Positions 5,979 to 12,398 of a stretch of 12,398 bases of DNA are shown in pieces. The position numbers and the translations under genes were made by a program. The notes beneath the pieces were generated by a model. It was not told the origin of the DNA and ran no database searches. It saw only the letters and a list, made by a program, of their open reading frames with translations. Position 1 is the stretch's first letter; each line of letters opens with the position of its first letter. Source of the DNA: CAMBDR01 sp046597185 (GTDB lineage: Bacteria; Pseudomonadota; Gammaproteobacteria; Burkholderiales; Burkholderiaceae_D). Location of the stretch: positions 1 to 12,398 of the forward strand of contig JBKJLF010000506.1 of the NCBI GenBank assembly GCA_046597185.1, read 5' to 3'.

Positions 5979-6723
5979 GACTGCGCTTGATATTAAAGGG
6001 TGAAAATCCTTGGCAGGTCGGCATCATTTCAATTTGGTTGATGTTGATGTGCGGCGGCAAGGTGGCAATCCAATACGCGGTATTGGCGATGTCTTGCGCC
6101 GACAGCGGCTCGGTGCCTTGATATACCTTGGCAGCGGCTCCATCGTCACCACCAAAGCGGATGTTGGAAAATTCGGTGCCACCACACAAGCCCGGTGCCA
6201 GATTGGTCGCGCGCACACCCGTACCAACCAGATCGGCACGTAAATTGAGGGTAAATTGTTCCACAAAGGCTTTGGTGGCACCGTACACATTGCCGCCCGG
6301 ATAGGGGTAGGCACCGGCTACGGAGCCGATATTGATGATGAGACCACTGCCACGCGCAACCATGGCGGGTAACACCGCATGCGTCATATTCACCAGGCCT
6401 TGGCAATTGGTGTTAATCATGGTCTGCCATTGTGTCAGCGAGGCGCGCTGTGCAGGTTCAATCCCCAGCGCCAGGCCCGCATTATTGATCAGCACCTCAA
6501 TGGCTTGCCATTTATTTGGCAGCGTCACCAGGGTGCGCGTGATGGCGTCGTTGTCACAGACATCGAGTTCCAGCGCCAGCAGCGATGGCCCCAACTCTTG
6601 CGCCAATTCAGCCAAGCGCTCAGTGCGGCGTGCGCAGGCAATCACTTTATGTCCATGCTTGACAAAAGTGCGCGCCATTTCCGCACCAAAACCGGAACTG
6701 GCACCCGTGACTAAAACGATCAT
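5971..6723 (-). CDS. ydfG: Short-chain dehydrogenase, YdfG-type NADP-dependent 3-hydroxy acid dehydrogenase
   Basis: A classical SDR of 250 residues, matching YdfG (about 248). Motifs in order are TGASSGFG (6-13, dinucleotide binding), NNAG (80-83), Ser134 in INIGSVAG, and Tyr147-x3-Lys151 in VYGATKAF. The YdfG signature PGLCGGTEFSNIRFGGDD lies at 177-194. Arg32 and Arg33 after the second strand suggest NADP preference. YdfG oxidises serine and related 3-hydroxy acids and reduces malonic semialdehyde; the exact substrate here is inferred. The ATG at 6723 has AGAGG (6730-6734) 6 nt upstream. The stop overlaps the lytic transglycosylase start. The gene diverges from glyA. A TACAAT at 6776-6781 (minus) is a possible -10 without a good -35. 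Confidence 0.92.
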   Translation of the reverse strand: MIVLVTGASSGFGAEMARTFVKHGHKVIACARRTERLAELAQELGPSLLALELDVCDNDAITRTLVTLPNKWQAIEVLINNAGLALGIEPAQRASLTQWQTMINTNCQGLVNMTHAVLPAMVARGSGLIINIGSVAGAYPYPGGNVYGATKAFVEQFTLNLRADLVGTGVRATNLAPGLCGGTEFSNIRFGGDDGAAAKVYQGTEPLSAQDIANTAYWIATLPPHININQIEMMPTCQGFSPFNIKRSHG

Positions 6724-6846
6724 AATGAACCTCTAGGTGTAAAAAAAGTGACGCAATCCAAGGCTGGAGCGCTTCATTGTAGCTGAATTTGGCCGGGAAA
6801 TTTGGCTTGGGACAAATACGCGCAACAGCCTTCACAAATTATCACC

Positions 6847-6875
6847 TTGCTCAACGAGATGAAATACATTAGAAT
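6847..6875 (+). promoter_or_regulatory. glyA: Predicted sigma70 promoter of glyA
   Basis: TTGCTC (6847-6852), a 17-bp spacer, and TAGAAT (6870-6875). The expected start at about 6882 lies just before the first strand of the riboswitch at 6891, so the leader would begin with the aptamer. Confidence 0.65.
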
Positions 6876-6890
6876 TTACGCACCATTATG

Positions 6891-6985
6891 TCTCACGTAA
6901 CTGGCGAAGCGCCGAAAAATCGGCGTCAAGGTGGAAATCCACCGGGGAACGTGAGAAGTATTATGCCGTTCGCCTGGGTAGCCAA
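6891..6985 (+). promoter_or_regulatory. ZTP (pfl-motif) riboswitch upstream of glyA
   Basis: The leader carries the hallmarks of the pfl/ZTP aptamer. P1 pairs TCTCACGT (6891-6898) with ACGTGAGA (6949-6956). The conserved ACTGGCG (6900-6906) follows, then a small inserted hairpin (GCCGA/TCGGC, about 6911-6924), a GGTGG/CCACC hairpin (6930-6934, 6939-6943), the conserved CCGGGGAACG (6942-6951), and the downstream subdomain CCGTTCGCCTGGGTA (6966-6980). GGCG (6903-6906) can pair with CGCC (6971-6974) to form the known pseudoknot. Known ZTP riboswitches sense AICAR phosphates, which build up when one-carbon supply is low, and control glyA, purH, folD and similar genes. No T-tract terminator is visible, so the platform may act on translation or by another route. 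Confidence 0.88.
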
Positions 6986-7090
6986 CAATGGAAGTGCTGG
7001 ATTAAGGCTGCCCCTCGTCTATTGGATCTCCTTATTCGGTTCAGGTAACCACAATGCATAGTCATTGATTCATTCTCGATTGGAATATTC

Positions 7091-8338
7091 ATGTTTGAAA
7101 AAAATCATACTCTCGCAAATATCGACCCGGAATTGTGGGCGGCTGTTCAACAAGAAAATGTTCGCCAACAAGATCATATCGAACTCATTGCCTCAGAAAA
7201 CTATACATCGCCCGCCGTGATGGAGGCGCAAGGTTCGCAATTAACCAATAAATATGCGGAAGGTTACCCCGGCAAACGCTATTACGGCGGTTGCGAATAT
7301 GTGGATATCGTCGAGCAATTGGCGATTGATCGTGTGAAACAAATTTTTGGCGCTGAAGCTGCCAACGTGCAACCTAATTCTGGCTCGCAAGCCAACCAGG
7401 GCGTGTTTTTTGCCATGCTCAAACCGGGCGACTTGATTATGGGTATGTCGCTGGCAGAAGGTGGCCATTTAACCCACGGCATGAAATTGAATATGTCGGG
7501 TAAATGGTTTGATGTGGTCTCGTATGGCTTAACCGATAAGGAAGAGATCGATTATGATGCCATGGAGCGCCTGGCCCATGAGCGTAAGCCAAAATTAATT
7601 ATCGCTGGCGCGTCAGCCTATGCCTTGCGCATCGATTTTGAGCGCTTTGCCAAAGTGGCCAAAGATGTGGGCGCTTATTTTATGGTGGATATGGCGCATT
7701 ATGCTGGTTTGATTGCGGCGGGCGTCTACCCTAACCCGGTTCCACACGCTGACTTTGTCACATCGACCACCCATAAATCGCTGCGTGGCCCACGCGGCGG
7801 CATTATTTTGATGAAGGCTGAGCACGAAAAAGCCATCAATTCATCGATTTTCCCTGGTATTCAAGGCGGCCCGTTAATGCATGTGATTGCAGGTAAGGCG
7901 GTGGCTTTTAAAGAGGCCATGAGCCCTGAATTCAAAGTGTATCAACAGCAAGTGTTGAAAAACGCCGATGTTTTGGCAAAAACCTTGATCGAGCGTGGCT
8001 TGCGGATTATTTCCGGGCGCACCGAATCGCATGTTATGTTGGTTGATTTGCAACCGAAAAATATTACAGGTAAAGCGGCTGAAGCCTTACTTGGTACGGC
8101 GCACATGACTTGCAATAAGAATGCGATTCCGAATGATCCACAAAAACCGATGGTAACCAGCGGCATTCGTCTGGGTACACCTGCCATGACAACGCGCGGC
8201 TTTAAAGAGGCAGAAGTGGCCAAGGTTGCGCATTTGATTGCGGATATGTTGGATAATCCTGAATGCGCTGAAACTTTGGCGCGGGTGAAAGCGGATGTGA
8301 AGCGCTTAACCGATGCCTTTCCGGTGTATGCCAAGTAA
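7091..8338 (+). CDS. glyA: Serine hydroxymethyltransferase
   Basis: PLP enzyme that interconverts serine plus tetrahydrofolate with glycine plus 5,10-methylene-tetrahydrofolate, the main source of one-carbon units in the cytoplasm. At 415 residues it is full length. Landmarks are HIELIASENYTSPAVMEAQGS (29-49), NKYAEGYPGKRYYGGCEYVD (53-72), NVQPNSGSQAN (92-102), VDMAHYAGLIA (199-209, Asp200 near the PLP ring nitrogen) and TSTTHKSLRGPRGG (224-237) with the Schiff-base Lys229. The ATG at 7091 has GGA 7 nt upstream. It is controlled by its own promoter and a ZTP riboswitch. It is followed after 137 bp by nrdR, a glyA-nrdR order that is common in Burkholderiales. Confidence 0.98.
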   Translation: MFEKNHTLANIDPELWAAVQQENVRQQDHIELIASENYTSPAVMEAQGSQLTNKYAEGYPGKRYYGGCEYVDIVEQLAIDRVKQIFGAEAANVQPNSGSQANQGVFFAMLKPGDLIMGMSLAEGGHLTHGMKLNMSGKWFDVVSYGLTDKEEIDYDAMERLAHERKPKLIIAGASAYALRIDFERFAKVAKDVGAYFMVDMAHYAGLIAAGVYPNPVPHADFVTSTTHKSLRGPRGGIILMKAEHEKAINSSIFPGIQGGPLMHVIAGKAVAFKEAMSPEFKVYQQQVLKNADVLAKTLIERGLRIISGRTESHVMLVDLQPKNITGKAAEALLGTAHMTCNKNAIPNDPQKPMVTSGIRLGTPAMTTRGFKEAEVAKVAHLIADMLDNPECAETLARVKADVKRLTDAFPVYAK

Positions 8339-8370
8339 GATTCAACATCGTGCAAAGTAAAGCGCAGTGA

Positions 8371-8424
8371 GGTGGTGCAGGTGGTATAGGTGGTATAGGT
8401 GGTATAGGTGGTATAGGTGATACG
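8371..8424 (+). repeat. 9-bp tandem repeat in the glyA-nrdR gap
   Basis: Four perfect copies of GGTGGTATA run from 8380 to 8415, flanked by a degenerate copy on each side (GGTGGTGCA at 8371-8379 and GGTGATACG at 8416-8424). The array is 30 bp downstream of the glyA stop and ends about 50 bp before the nrdR start. Each unit contains AGGTGG across its junction, which resembles a Shine-Dalgarno sequence. Confidence 0.9.
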
Positions 8425-8475
8425 GCAAGCCATCCCGGCTTGTCGGCACCTGGTTCTTGAATGAATGTGCGTGCC

Positions 8476-8943
8476 ATGAAATGTCCGTTTTGCCAGAATG
8501 AAGATACGCAAGTGCTCGATACGCGTGCCACCGACCCGGGTGACGCGATTCGGCGGCGGCGTCGTTGTAATAAATGCGATAAGCGGTTTACGACCTTTGA
8601 GCGGATCGAACTGGTGATGCCGGTGGTGGTGAAAAAAAATAGCAGCCGTACCGAATACGATCCCGCCAAATTACGCGCCAGTTTTATGCTGGCCTTACGC
8701 AAACGCCCGGTTTCGGCAGCAGCAATTGATGCGGCGATTGTGCATATCGAAGAAAAGCTACTCACCAGCGGACAACGTGAAGTGGTGTCCGGTTTTATTG
8801 GCGAATTGGTGATGGACGAGCTCAAGCAGTTGGATAAAATTGCCTACATCCGGTTTGCATCCGTCTACAAAAGCTTTGAAGATGTCGCTGAATTCCAAAA
8901 TGTGATTGAAGAGTTTGCAAAGTTGCCTGATATCAAAACATAG
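8476..8943 (+). CDS. nrdR: NrdR, ATP-cone repressor of ribonucleotide reductase genes
   Basis: Transcriptional repressor that binds NrdR boxes upstream of ribonucleotide reductase operons and senses ATP/dATP. With the start at 8476 the protein has 155 residues and begins MKCPFC, as the family does; an in-frame ATG at 8461 would add five residues (MNVRA), and neither start has a strong ribosome binding site. The N-terminal zinc ribbon uses Cys3, Cys6, Cys31 and Cys34, with the arginine-rich RRRRRCNKC stretch between. The ATP-cone spans about 48-138 (VVKKNSSRTEYDPAKLRASF onward). It probably shares a transcript with glyA, since no terminator separates them. NrdR boxes were not seen in this window. 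Confidence 0.95.
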   Translation: MKCPFCQNEDTQVLDTRATDPGDAIRRRRRCNKCDKRFTTFERIELVMPVVVKKNSSRTEYDPAKLRASFMLALRKRPVSAAAIDAAIVHIEEKLLTSGQREVVSGFIGELVMDELKQLDKIAYIRFASVYKSFEDVAEFQNVIEEFAKLPDIKT

Positions 8944-8981
8944 TCGCTTGCTTGCAACAAAATTACTTTGCGAAAATAATC

Positions 8982-8987
8982 TATACT
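8982..8987 (+). promoter_or_regulatory. Possible -10 element for the first fimT gene
   Basis: TATACT in an AT-rich stretch 39 bp after the nrdR stop. No convincing -35 hexamer lies 16-18 bp upstream, so this may need an activator or may not be used. Confidence 0.3.
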
Positions 8988-9044
8988 ATTAAACCACTTC
9001 TTTTTCACAAAAGGTTTGCATTCGATATTTGAACGCGTTACGCT

Positions 9045-9062
9045 AAAAGTGAATTCACTTTT
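9045..9062. promoter_or_regulatory. 18-bp perfect palindrome just upstream of the fimT ribosome binding site
   Basis: AAAAGTGAATTCACTTTT is a perfect inverted repeat ending 2 bp before the AGGAG (9065-9069) of the first fimT gene. It could be a dimeric repressor site or an RNA hairpin in the leader. The sequence alone does not tell which. Confidence 0.6.
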
Positions 9063-9075
9063 TCAGGAGCGTGTT

Positions 9076-9651
9076 ATGTTGCAATTTCCCCGGCTCAATT
9101 CAATGAGTCATGCAGGATTTTCCATGATCGAATTGTTGGTGACCTTAACTTTGATTGGTGTGGTAGCGACGATTGTTATTCCGCCGATTCATGATGTATT
9201 TTGGGGCACACGTTTAAGTGTCAATGTCAACGATTGGTTGGCGGCCAACCGTTTTGCCCGGTCTGAAGCGATTAAACGCGGGCGTTTGGTCACCATTTGC
9301 CGCAGTGCCCATGCGGATACCGGGCATACCGCTTGCGATAATGGCACGGTTGAAGATTGGGCTGCCAATGATTGGGCTACTGGCTGGGTGGTTTTTGTCG
9401 AAAACGGGGACGGCAATATCGGGCAGATTGATTCTGGCGATGAAGTCTTGCAGCGTCAGCCACCGTTACACCCAAAAGTCCACGCACCCTCGACGCTGAA
9501 AAAGATCAGTTACACCGCAACAGGCGAGCCGATCGGTAGCATCGCAGGCCTTAATATTAAATTTGACTTTGATGGAAAGTATGCGCGCATCGTGTGCATG
9601 GCGCGTACCGGGCGTAGCCGGGTGCTGTTGGGTAGGTCGAGTTGTAGCTGA
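9076..9651 (+). CDS. fimT: FimT/GspH-type minor pseudopilin (first copy)
   Basis: Minor pilin-like protein of 191 residues. The class III signal is short and ends SHAG before FSMIELLVTLTLIG: PilD should cut between Gly14 and Phe15, leaving Glu19 at position +5. The hydrophobic helix spans about 15-36. The GspH/FimT domain follows, with paired cysteines CRSAHADTGHTAC and a second pair near the C-terminus (CMARTG...SSC) that may form disulfides in the periplasm. I chose ATG 9076, with AGGAG 6 nt upstream, over an upstream TTG at 9016. A strong terminator follows directly, so it is a single-gene unit or the end of the glyA-nrdR transcript. It is clearly paralogous to the next gene (SVNVNDWLAANRFARSEAIKRG versus SANVNEFIGAVTLARTEAVKRG). 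The copies may have different roles in initiating pili. Confidence 0.88.
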   Translation: MLQFPRLNSMSHAGFSMIELLVTLTLIGVVATIVIPPIHDVFWGTRLSVNVNDWLAANRFARSEAIKRGRLVTICRSAHADTGHTACDNGTVEDWAANDWATGWVVFVENGDGNIGQIDSGDEVLQRQPPLHPKVHAPSTLKKISYTATGEPIGSIAGLNIKFDFDGKYARIVCMARTGRSRVLLGRSSCS

Positions 9652-9670
9652 ATAGACGAAGAATAAATGC

Positions 9671-9703
9671 AAAAAGCCGCCTGCGTCATGTAGGCGGCTT
9701 TTT
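9671..9703. terminator. Strong, potentially bidirectional terminator
   Basis: AAAAAGCCGCCT and AGGCGGCTTTTT form a perfect 12-bp stem around a 9-nt loop, with a T run on the plus strand and, by symmetry, on the minus strand. It lies 19 bp after the stop of the first fimT gene and separates it from the second pilin operon. Confidence 0.9.
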
Positions 9704-9766
9704 GGTTTGTTGTCAATGTGTTAGGCTGGACGTGTGCATGTTTTGTTGCGTCCGGTCTGCATTCAA

Positions 9767-9784
9767 ATGAACATGACCGTTCAT
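9767..9784. promoter_or_regulatory. Inverted repeat upstream of the fimT-pilVWX promoter
   Basis: ATGAAC (9767-9772), a 6-bp spacer and GTTCAT (9779-9784) form a dyad 31 bp upstream of the -35 box of the second pilin operon. Spacing and symmetry resemble operators of TetR-type regulators. The protein involved is unknown. Confidence 0.4.
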
Positions 9785-9815
9785 CTTCCCGATAAGACAG
9801 TTCGTCGTGTTGCGC

Positions 9816-9844
9816 TTGTCATGTCGGTAAGATTTTATTATCAT
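9816..9844 (+). promoter_or_regulatory. Predicted sigma70 promoter of the fimT-pilV-pilW-pilX operon
   Basis: TTGTCA (9816-9821), a spacer of exactly 17 bp, and TATCAT (9839-9844). Both hexamers match the consensus at five of six positions. The expected start near 9851 is about 30 nt before the ATG at 9880. Confidence 0.7.
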
Positions 9845-9879
9845 GGAAGCCATTCTAATGCGAGGTTTGGATTGCTTAC

Positions 9880-10464
9880 ATGTCCCTGTTAAATCATAAA
9901 CGACGAGCGCGGCGCGCTTCAGGCTTTACCTTGATCGAGGCCCTGGTGGTGTTGTCGATTGTCATTATTCTTGCTGCGGTCGTTATTCCAGGCATGTCGG
10001 GCTTTATTTTTGACAGTCGGGTCTCTGCCAACGTCAACGAATTTATTGGCGCGGTTACCTTGGCGCGGACCGAGGCGGTCAAGCGCGGGGCTTTGGTAAC
10101 GATTTGCATCAGTTCTAATGCCGATGCAGGCAACGCCGCAGTATGCAGTACGGGTATTGATGATTGGGCTTCGGGTTGGATTATTTTTCAGGAAAGCAGT
10201 ACCAGCACATCAGTTGGCACGCGTGAAACAGGAGAAGCCGTCATTTTGCGTCGTGGTCCTTTATTGGCGGGCGTGACGGCGAAATCGAACCCCAGCACGT
10301 CCGTTATGACCTTTAACAGCTTGGGTGAGCCTGTTGGGGTTGGTGCGACGATTTTAGCGATCGATTTTAGTGATAACAATAAAAATCCCCGTAAAGTTTG
10401 TATTAATCGAAATGGCCGGATCAGAGTGATGCAAAAAGCGGACTCTAATGTTGCTTGTATATAA
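9880..10464 (+). CDS. fimT: FimT/GspH-type minor pseudopilin (second copy)
   Basis: A 194-residue minor pilin-like protein that heads the operon. A basic leader (NHKRRARRASG) ends at Gly15; cleavage before Phe16 places Glu20 at +5 of FTLIEALVVLSIVIILAAVVIP. The GspH/FimT globular domain follows, with DDWASGWIIFQE near the middle, a C-x13-C pair (CISS...AVC) and a C-terminal pair (KVCINRNGR...VAC). The start ATG 9880 has only a distant GAGG (9862-9865), so initiation may be weak. FimT proteins act with PilV, PilW and PilX in priming type IV pilus assembly, and some bind DNA during natural transformation. Whether this copy does so cannot be judged here. Confidence 0.92.
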   Translation: MSLLNHKRRARRASGFTLIEALVVLSIVIILAAVVIPGMSGFIFDSRVSANVNEFIGAVTLARTEAVKRGALVTICISSNADAGNAAVCSTGIDDWASGWIIFQESSTSTSVGTRETGEAVILRRGPLLAGVTAKSNPSTSVMTFNSLGEPVGVGATILAIDFSDNNKNPRKVCINRNGRIRVMQKADSNVACI

Positions 10465-10478
10465 TAAGGTGGAATAAT

Positions 10479-11030
10479 ATGGCGCAGGTTGGTTTATTGA
10501 AGCGGCTCCAGAATCAAACTGGGGCAGGCATGATGGAAGTGTTGATTGCCTTGGTGATCTCGGCATTCGCCTTGCTGGGTTTGGCGGGATTACAGGTATC
10601 GTCTTTGCGCTATCAAAAGGGCGCGAATTTTCGGGCATTGTCAACCCAATATGCTGCAGAAATGGCAGATCGGATTCGTGCCAATCTGGTGGGCGCGCGC
10701 GGTGTGGGTGCTGGCAGCGATTATGATTTTCCATTGCAGACCTATAGTGCTGCCGTTCCGACGGCACCCACTTTAAATCCATGTGATGGCTCAAACCCCG
10801 CTGGCTGTACTTCGGCAGCACTGGCAGCCCAGGATTTATATAACTGGCGTGTCAGTTTGAACCGGGGTTTGGCTGGTGGTTGGGGGGAAGTGTCGGGTAA
10901 TGTGGTGAATGGCTTTACGATCAGGGTGTATTTTTTCGAGCCAAATAAAACGGTTGCCGATCCAAATTGCCGCGCTGCTGCGGCGGCGGGGGCACAAATA
11001 CGGTGTTTTGTAACGGTGTTTTATCCATGA
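10479..11030 (+). CDS. pilV: Type IV pilus minor pilin PilV
   Basis: A 183-residue minor pilin. The prepilin site is Gly15 in QNQTG, followed by AGMMEVLIALVISAFALLGLAGLQ; cutting before Ala16 puts Glu20 at +5. The TM-proximal text LAGLQVSSLRYQKGANFRALSTQYAAEMADRIRAN is typical of PilV. Cysteines lie in LNPCDGSNPAGC and DPNC...IRC. I chose ATG 10479, with AAGGTGGA 6 nt upstream, over an earlier in-frame TTG that would overlap fimT. It follows the fimT stop by 14 bp and overlaps pilW by 4 bp (ATGA). With PilW and PilX it forms the minor-pilin complex that starts assembly and displays the tip adhesin PilY1. Confidence 0.93.
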   Translation: MAQVGLLKRLQNQTGAGMMEVLIALVISAFALLGLAGLQVSSLRYQKGANFRALSTQYAAEMADRIRANLVGARGVGAGSDYDFPLQTYSAAVPTAPTLNPCDGSNPAGCTSAALAAQDLYNWRVSLNRGLAGGWGEVSGNVVNGFTIRVYFFEPNKTVADPNCRAAAAAGAQIRCFVTVFYP

Positions 11031-11923
11031 TGACCTTTAAATTTCAAGCCCAGCGCGGCTTTAGTATGGTTGAACTCATGATTTCCATTGCCATTGGTTT
11101 GGTGATGATTGTGTTTGTGAGCAGCCTTTATTTGCGTAGCAAATCAAGCTATGAAGTCAGTGATGACAATTCGCGCATGCAGCAAGAAGCGCGTTTGGTG
11201 ATGGCCTCGCTGGGCCGTAATCTGACTCAAGCTGGCTTTGGCCAACCGATCAGCATTGATGGGCAGACGCTTATTTCCACTTTTCACCGTCCCGATTTAC
11301 CTGTAGCTAACCGTCCTCAAGCAATACGGGTATGTGATAACGGCTTTACCACCCCCGCTTCTTTGGCTGATAAAACGTGTGCTACCGGTACGGGTGCTCC
11401 CGCTTTTGAAGTGAGCTATGTGGTGGAAAGTACGGCCAATATCAATACTGGTGAGGGTGTTGATTGTAATGGGCAAGCAGTGTCGGCTGATGCTTTGGGT
11501 GTGAATAGGGTGGTTAACCGGTATTATTTAACGGGTTCTGCTGGCGATATGTCACTCAATTGCCTTGGAAATGGCGGGACTTCTGTCAGCCAGCCTTTAT
11601 TGAGTAATGTTGAAAATATGAGGATAACCTTGGGTTTAATCACCAATTCACAACTTCGTCCTGACGCGTTTTATACCTCTGCTGCTGCTGCCCGGACTGC
11701 CGAATTGGCGATTGACCCATTAGGCGATCCATTTTCACGAGTAGTGAGTATTGGCTTGTGTTTGCAATTAACCAGTGCGAATACGGTCAATTCAAAAAAC
11801 GAGCAGCGTTTTGTCGATTGTTCCGGAGCCAATGTTGTGCCAACGGACAGGAAAATTCATATGGCGATGACGGGCGTTTATACGCTACGCAATCACGCAG
11901 ACACGACGTTGCTGAGATATTGA
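11027..11923 (+). CDS. pilW: Type IV pilus minor pilin PilW
   Basis: A 298-residue minor pilin of typical PilW size. The leader MMTFKFQAQRG ends at Gly11; cleavage before Phe12 gives FSMVELMISIAIGLVMIVFV with Glu16 at +5. Conserved text follows: SSLYLRSKSSYEVSDDNSRMQQEARLVMASLGRNLTQAGFG (about 33-73). The globular part holds several cysteines (VCDNG, TCATG, DCNGQ, NCLGN, LCLQL, DCSG), suitable for disulfides after export. The start overlaps the pilV stop as ATGA, so translation is probably coupled; a second ATG follows directly. PilW links the minor-pilin complex with the major pilin in studied systems. Confidence 0.93.
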   Translation: MMTFKFQAQRGFSMVELMISIAIGLVMIVFVSSLYLRSKSSYEVSDDNSRMQQEARLVMASLGRNLTQAGFGQPISIDGQTLISTFHRPDLPVANRPQAIRVCDNGFTTPASLADKTCATGTGAPAFEVSYVVESTANINTGEGVDCNGQAVSADALGVNRVVNRYYLTGSAGDMSLNCLGNGGTSVSQPLLSNVENMRITLGLITNSQLRPDAFYTSAAAARTAELAIDPLGDPFSRVVSIGLCLQLTSANTVNSKNEQRFVDCSGANVVPTDRKIHMAMTGVYTLRNHADTTLLRY

Positions 11924-11948
11924 ATTAATTTGCATTGGAATGGCTAAA

Positions 11949-12398
11949 ATGAATAGACGACTTTCTGCACAAAATGGCTTGGTTTTGCCCTTGGTATTAA
12001 TTTTCCTGGTGATCATGATGTTGCTGGGTACTGCCGTGATACGTAACGTGTCGCTTGAAGAAAAAATGGCCGGGAATTTACGTAATCGTAATTTGGCATT
12101 CCAGGCGGCTGAACAAGCTTTGCGGTTTTGTGAAAATAGTGTTCAGTTAAATACGACGACTGTCAATAGAATTACTATCCAGCCTGAGGGGCCGATTCCC
12201 GTTGGACAACCCAATGCGGGTAAGCAGTATTGGGAGGTTGAAGCAAGCTGGAGCAATGCCGCTATTGCTGCCGACGTGCCACGCAGTGCTGGTGAAGTGT
12301 CGGCCAATGCAGTGGAAATACTGAAGGGCAGACCGCAATGTATCGTGGAAGTGTTGAATTCAGCCTTGGTTAGCACGACTTCTACCGCATCAAGTGAT
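11949..12398 (+). CDS. pilX: Type IV pilus minor pilin PilX, N-terminal part (runs off the window)
   Basis: The frame is open from ATG 11949 to the window edge, giving 150 codons without a stop. The protein begins MNRRLSAQNG, then LVLPLVLIFLVIMMLLGTAVIRNVSLEEKMAGN, and continues LRNRNLAFQAAEQALRFCEN, close to the usual PilX motif (MAGNxRDRNLAFQAAEAALR). Cleavage after Gly10 leaves Leu rather than Glu at +5, as expected for PilX/GspK-type minor pilins that sit at the fibre tip. An in-frame ATG at 11940 is possible, but GGA (11937-11939) is better spaced for 11949. It lies 25 bp after pilW and is part of the same operon. pilY1 and a major or minor pilE-like gene would be expected next, outside the window. 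Confidence 0.92.
   Translation, partial: MNRRLSAQNGLVLPLVLIFLVIMMLLGTAVIRNVSLEEKMAGNLRNRNLAFQAAEQALRFCENSVQLNTTTVNRITIQPEGPIPVGQPNAGKQYWEVEASWSNAAIAADVPRSAGEVSANAVEILKGRPQCIVEVLNSALVSTTSTASSD

Noticed and set aside
8371..8424. Short repeats considered as a CRISPR array
   Set aside because: Units are 9 bp and directly adjacent with no spacers and no cas genes, so this is a simple tandem repeat.
7942..8825. Minus-strand frames with repeated TTYTTY or IPPIPP peptides
   Set aside because: The peptide repeats simply translate the 9-bp DNA repeat, and the frames lie antisense to glyA and nrdR.
9051..9063. Palindrome before fimT as a rho-independent terminator of nrdR
   Set aside because: The stem is AT-rich and is followed by CAGGAG, not a T tract, and it abuts the ribosome binding site of the next gene.

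Overview
The window looks like a chromosomal segment of a betaproteobacterium of the order Burkholderiales, probably Oxalobacteraceae, with moderate rather than high GC. The order glyA, nrdR, then type IV pilus minor pilins (fimT, fimT, pilV, pilW, pilX), and the style of the pilins, SDR and lytic transglycosylase, support this. The assignment is inference from gene content and order; no search was run.

Left end (1 to about 1553), minus strand: the decayed end of an integrated element. It holds a complete higBA toxin-antitoxin pair, a tyrosine-recombinase gene with its catalytic middle deleted, a tandem 11-bp repeat that may be an arm-type site, and the 3' part of a tRNA-Thr(CGT), from anticodon arm to CCA, followed by a terminator. 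This is the geometry of an attachment-site scar. The intact tRNA-Thr and the rest of the element would lie to the left of the window.

Middle (1554 to 6723): a gap with a run of 14 G; a large exported protein on the plus strand that looks like a glycoside-hydrolase-type barrel interrupted by a carbohydrate-binding jelly roll; then convergent minus-strand features. These are the remnant of a trypsin-like protease, an AT-rich gap, a catalase-superfamily haem protein, and an overlapping gene pair for a YdfG-type short-chain dehydrogenase and a small exported lytic transglycosylase.

Right half (6724 to 12398), plus strand: a good sigma70 promoter and a ZTP (pfl-motif) riboswitch lead into glyA. 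Next comes nrdR, with a 9-bp tandem repeat just upstream, then two FimT/GspH-type pseudopilins in separate transcription units split by a strong terminator. The second FimT heads a tight operon with pilV, pilW and pilX, and pilX runs off the right edge. The pilins carry class III prepilin signals and should be processed by PilD and prime or cap type IV pilus assembly. glyA supplies one-carbon units for purine synthesis, which fits ZTP sensing.

I did not find a clearly new multi-gene system. The most unusual items are the split-barrel exported protein with a G14 tract upstream, the tRNA-scarred remnant element, and the repeat and palindrome signals in the nrdR and fimT leaders.
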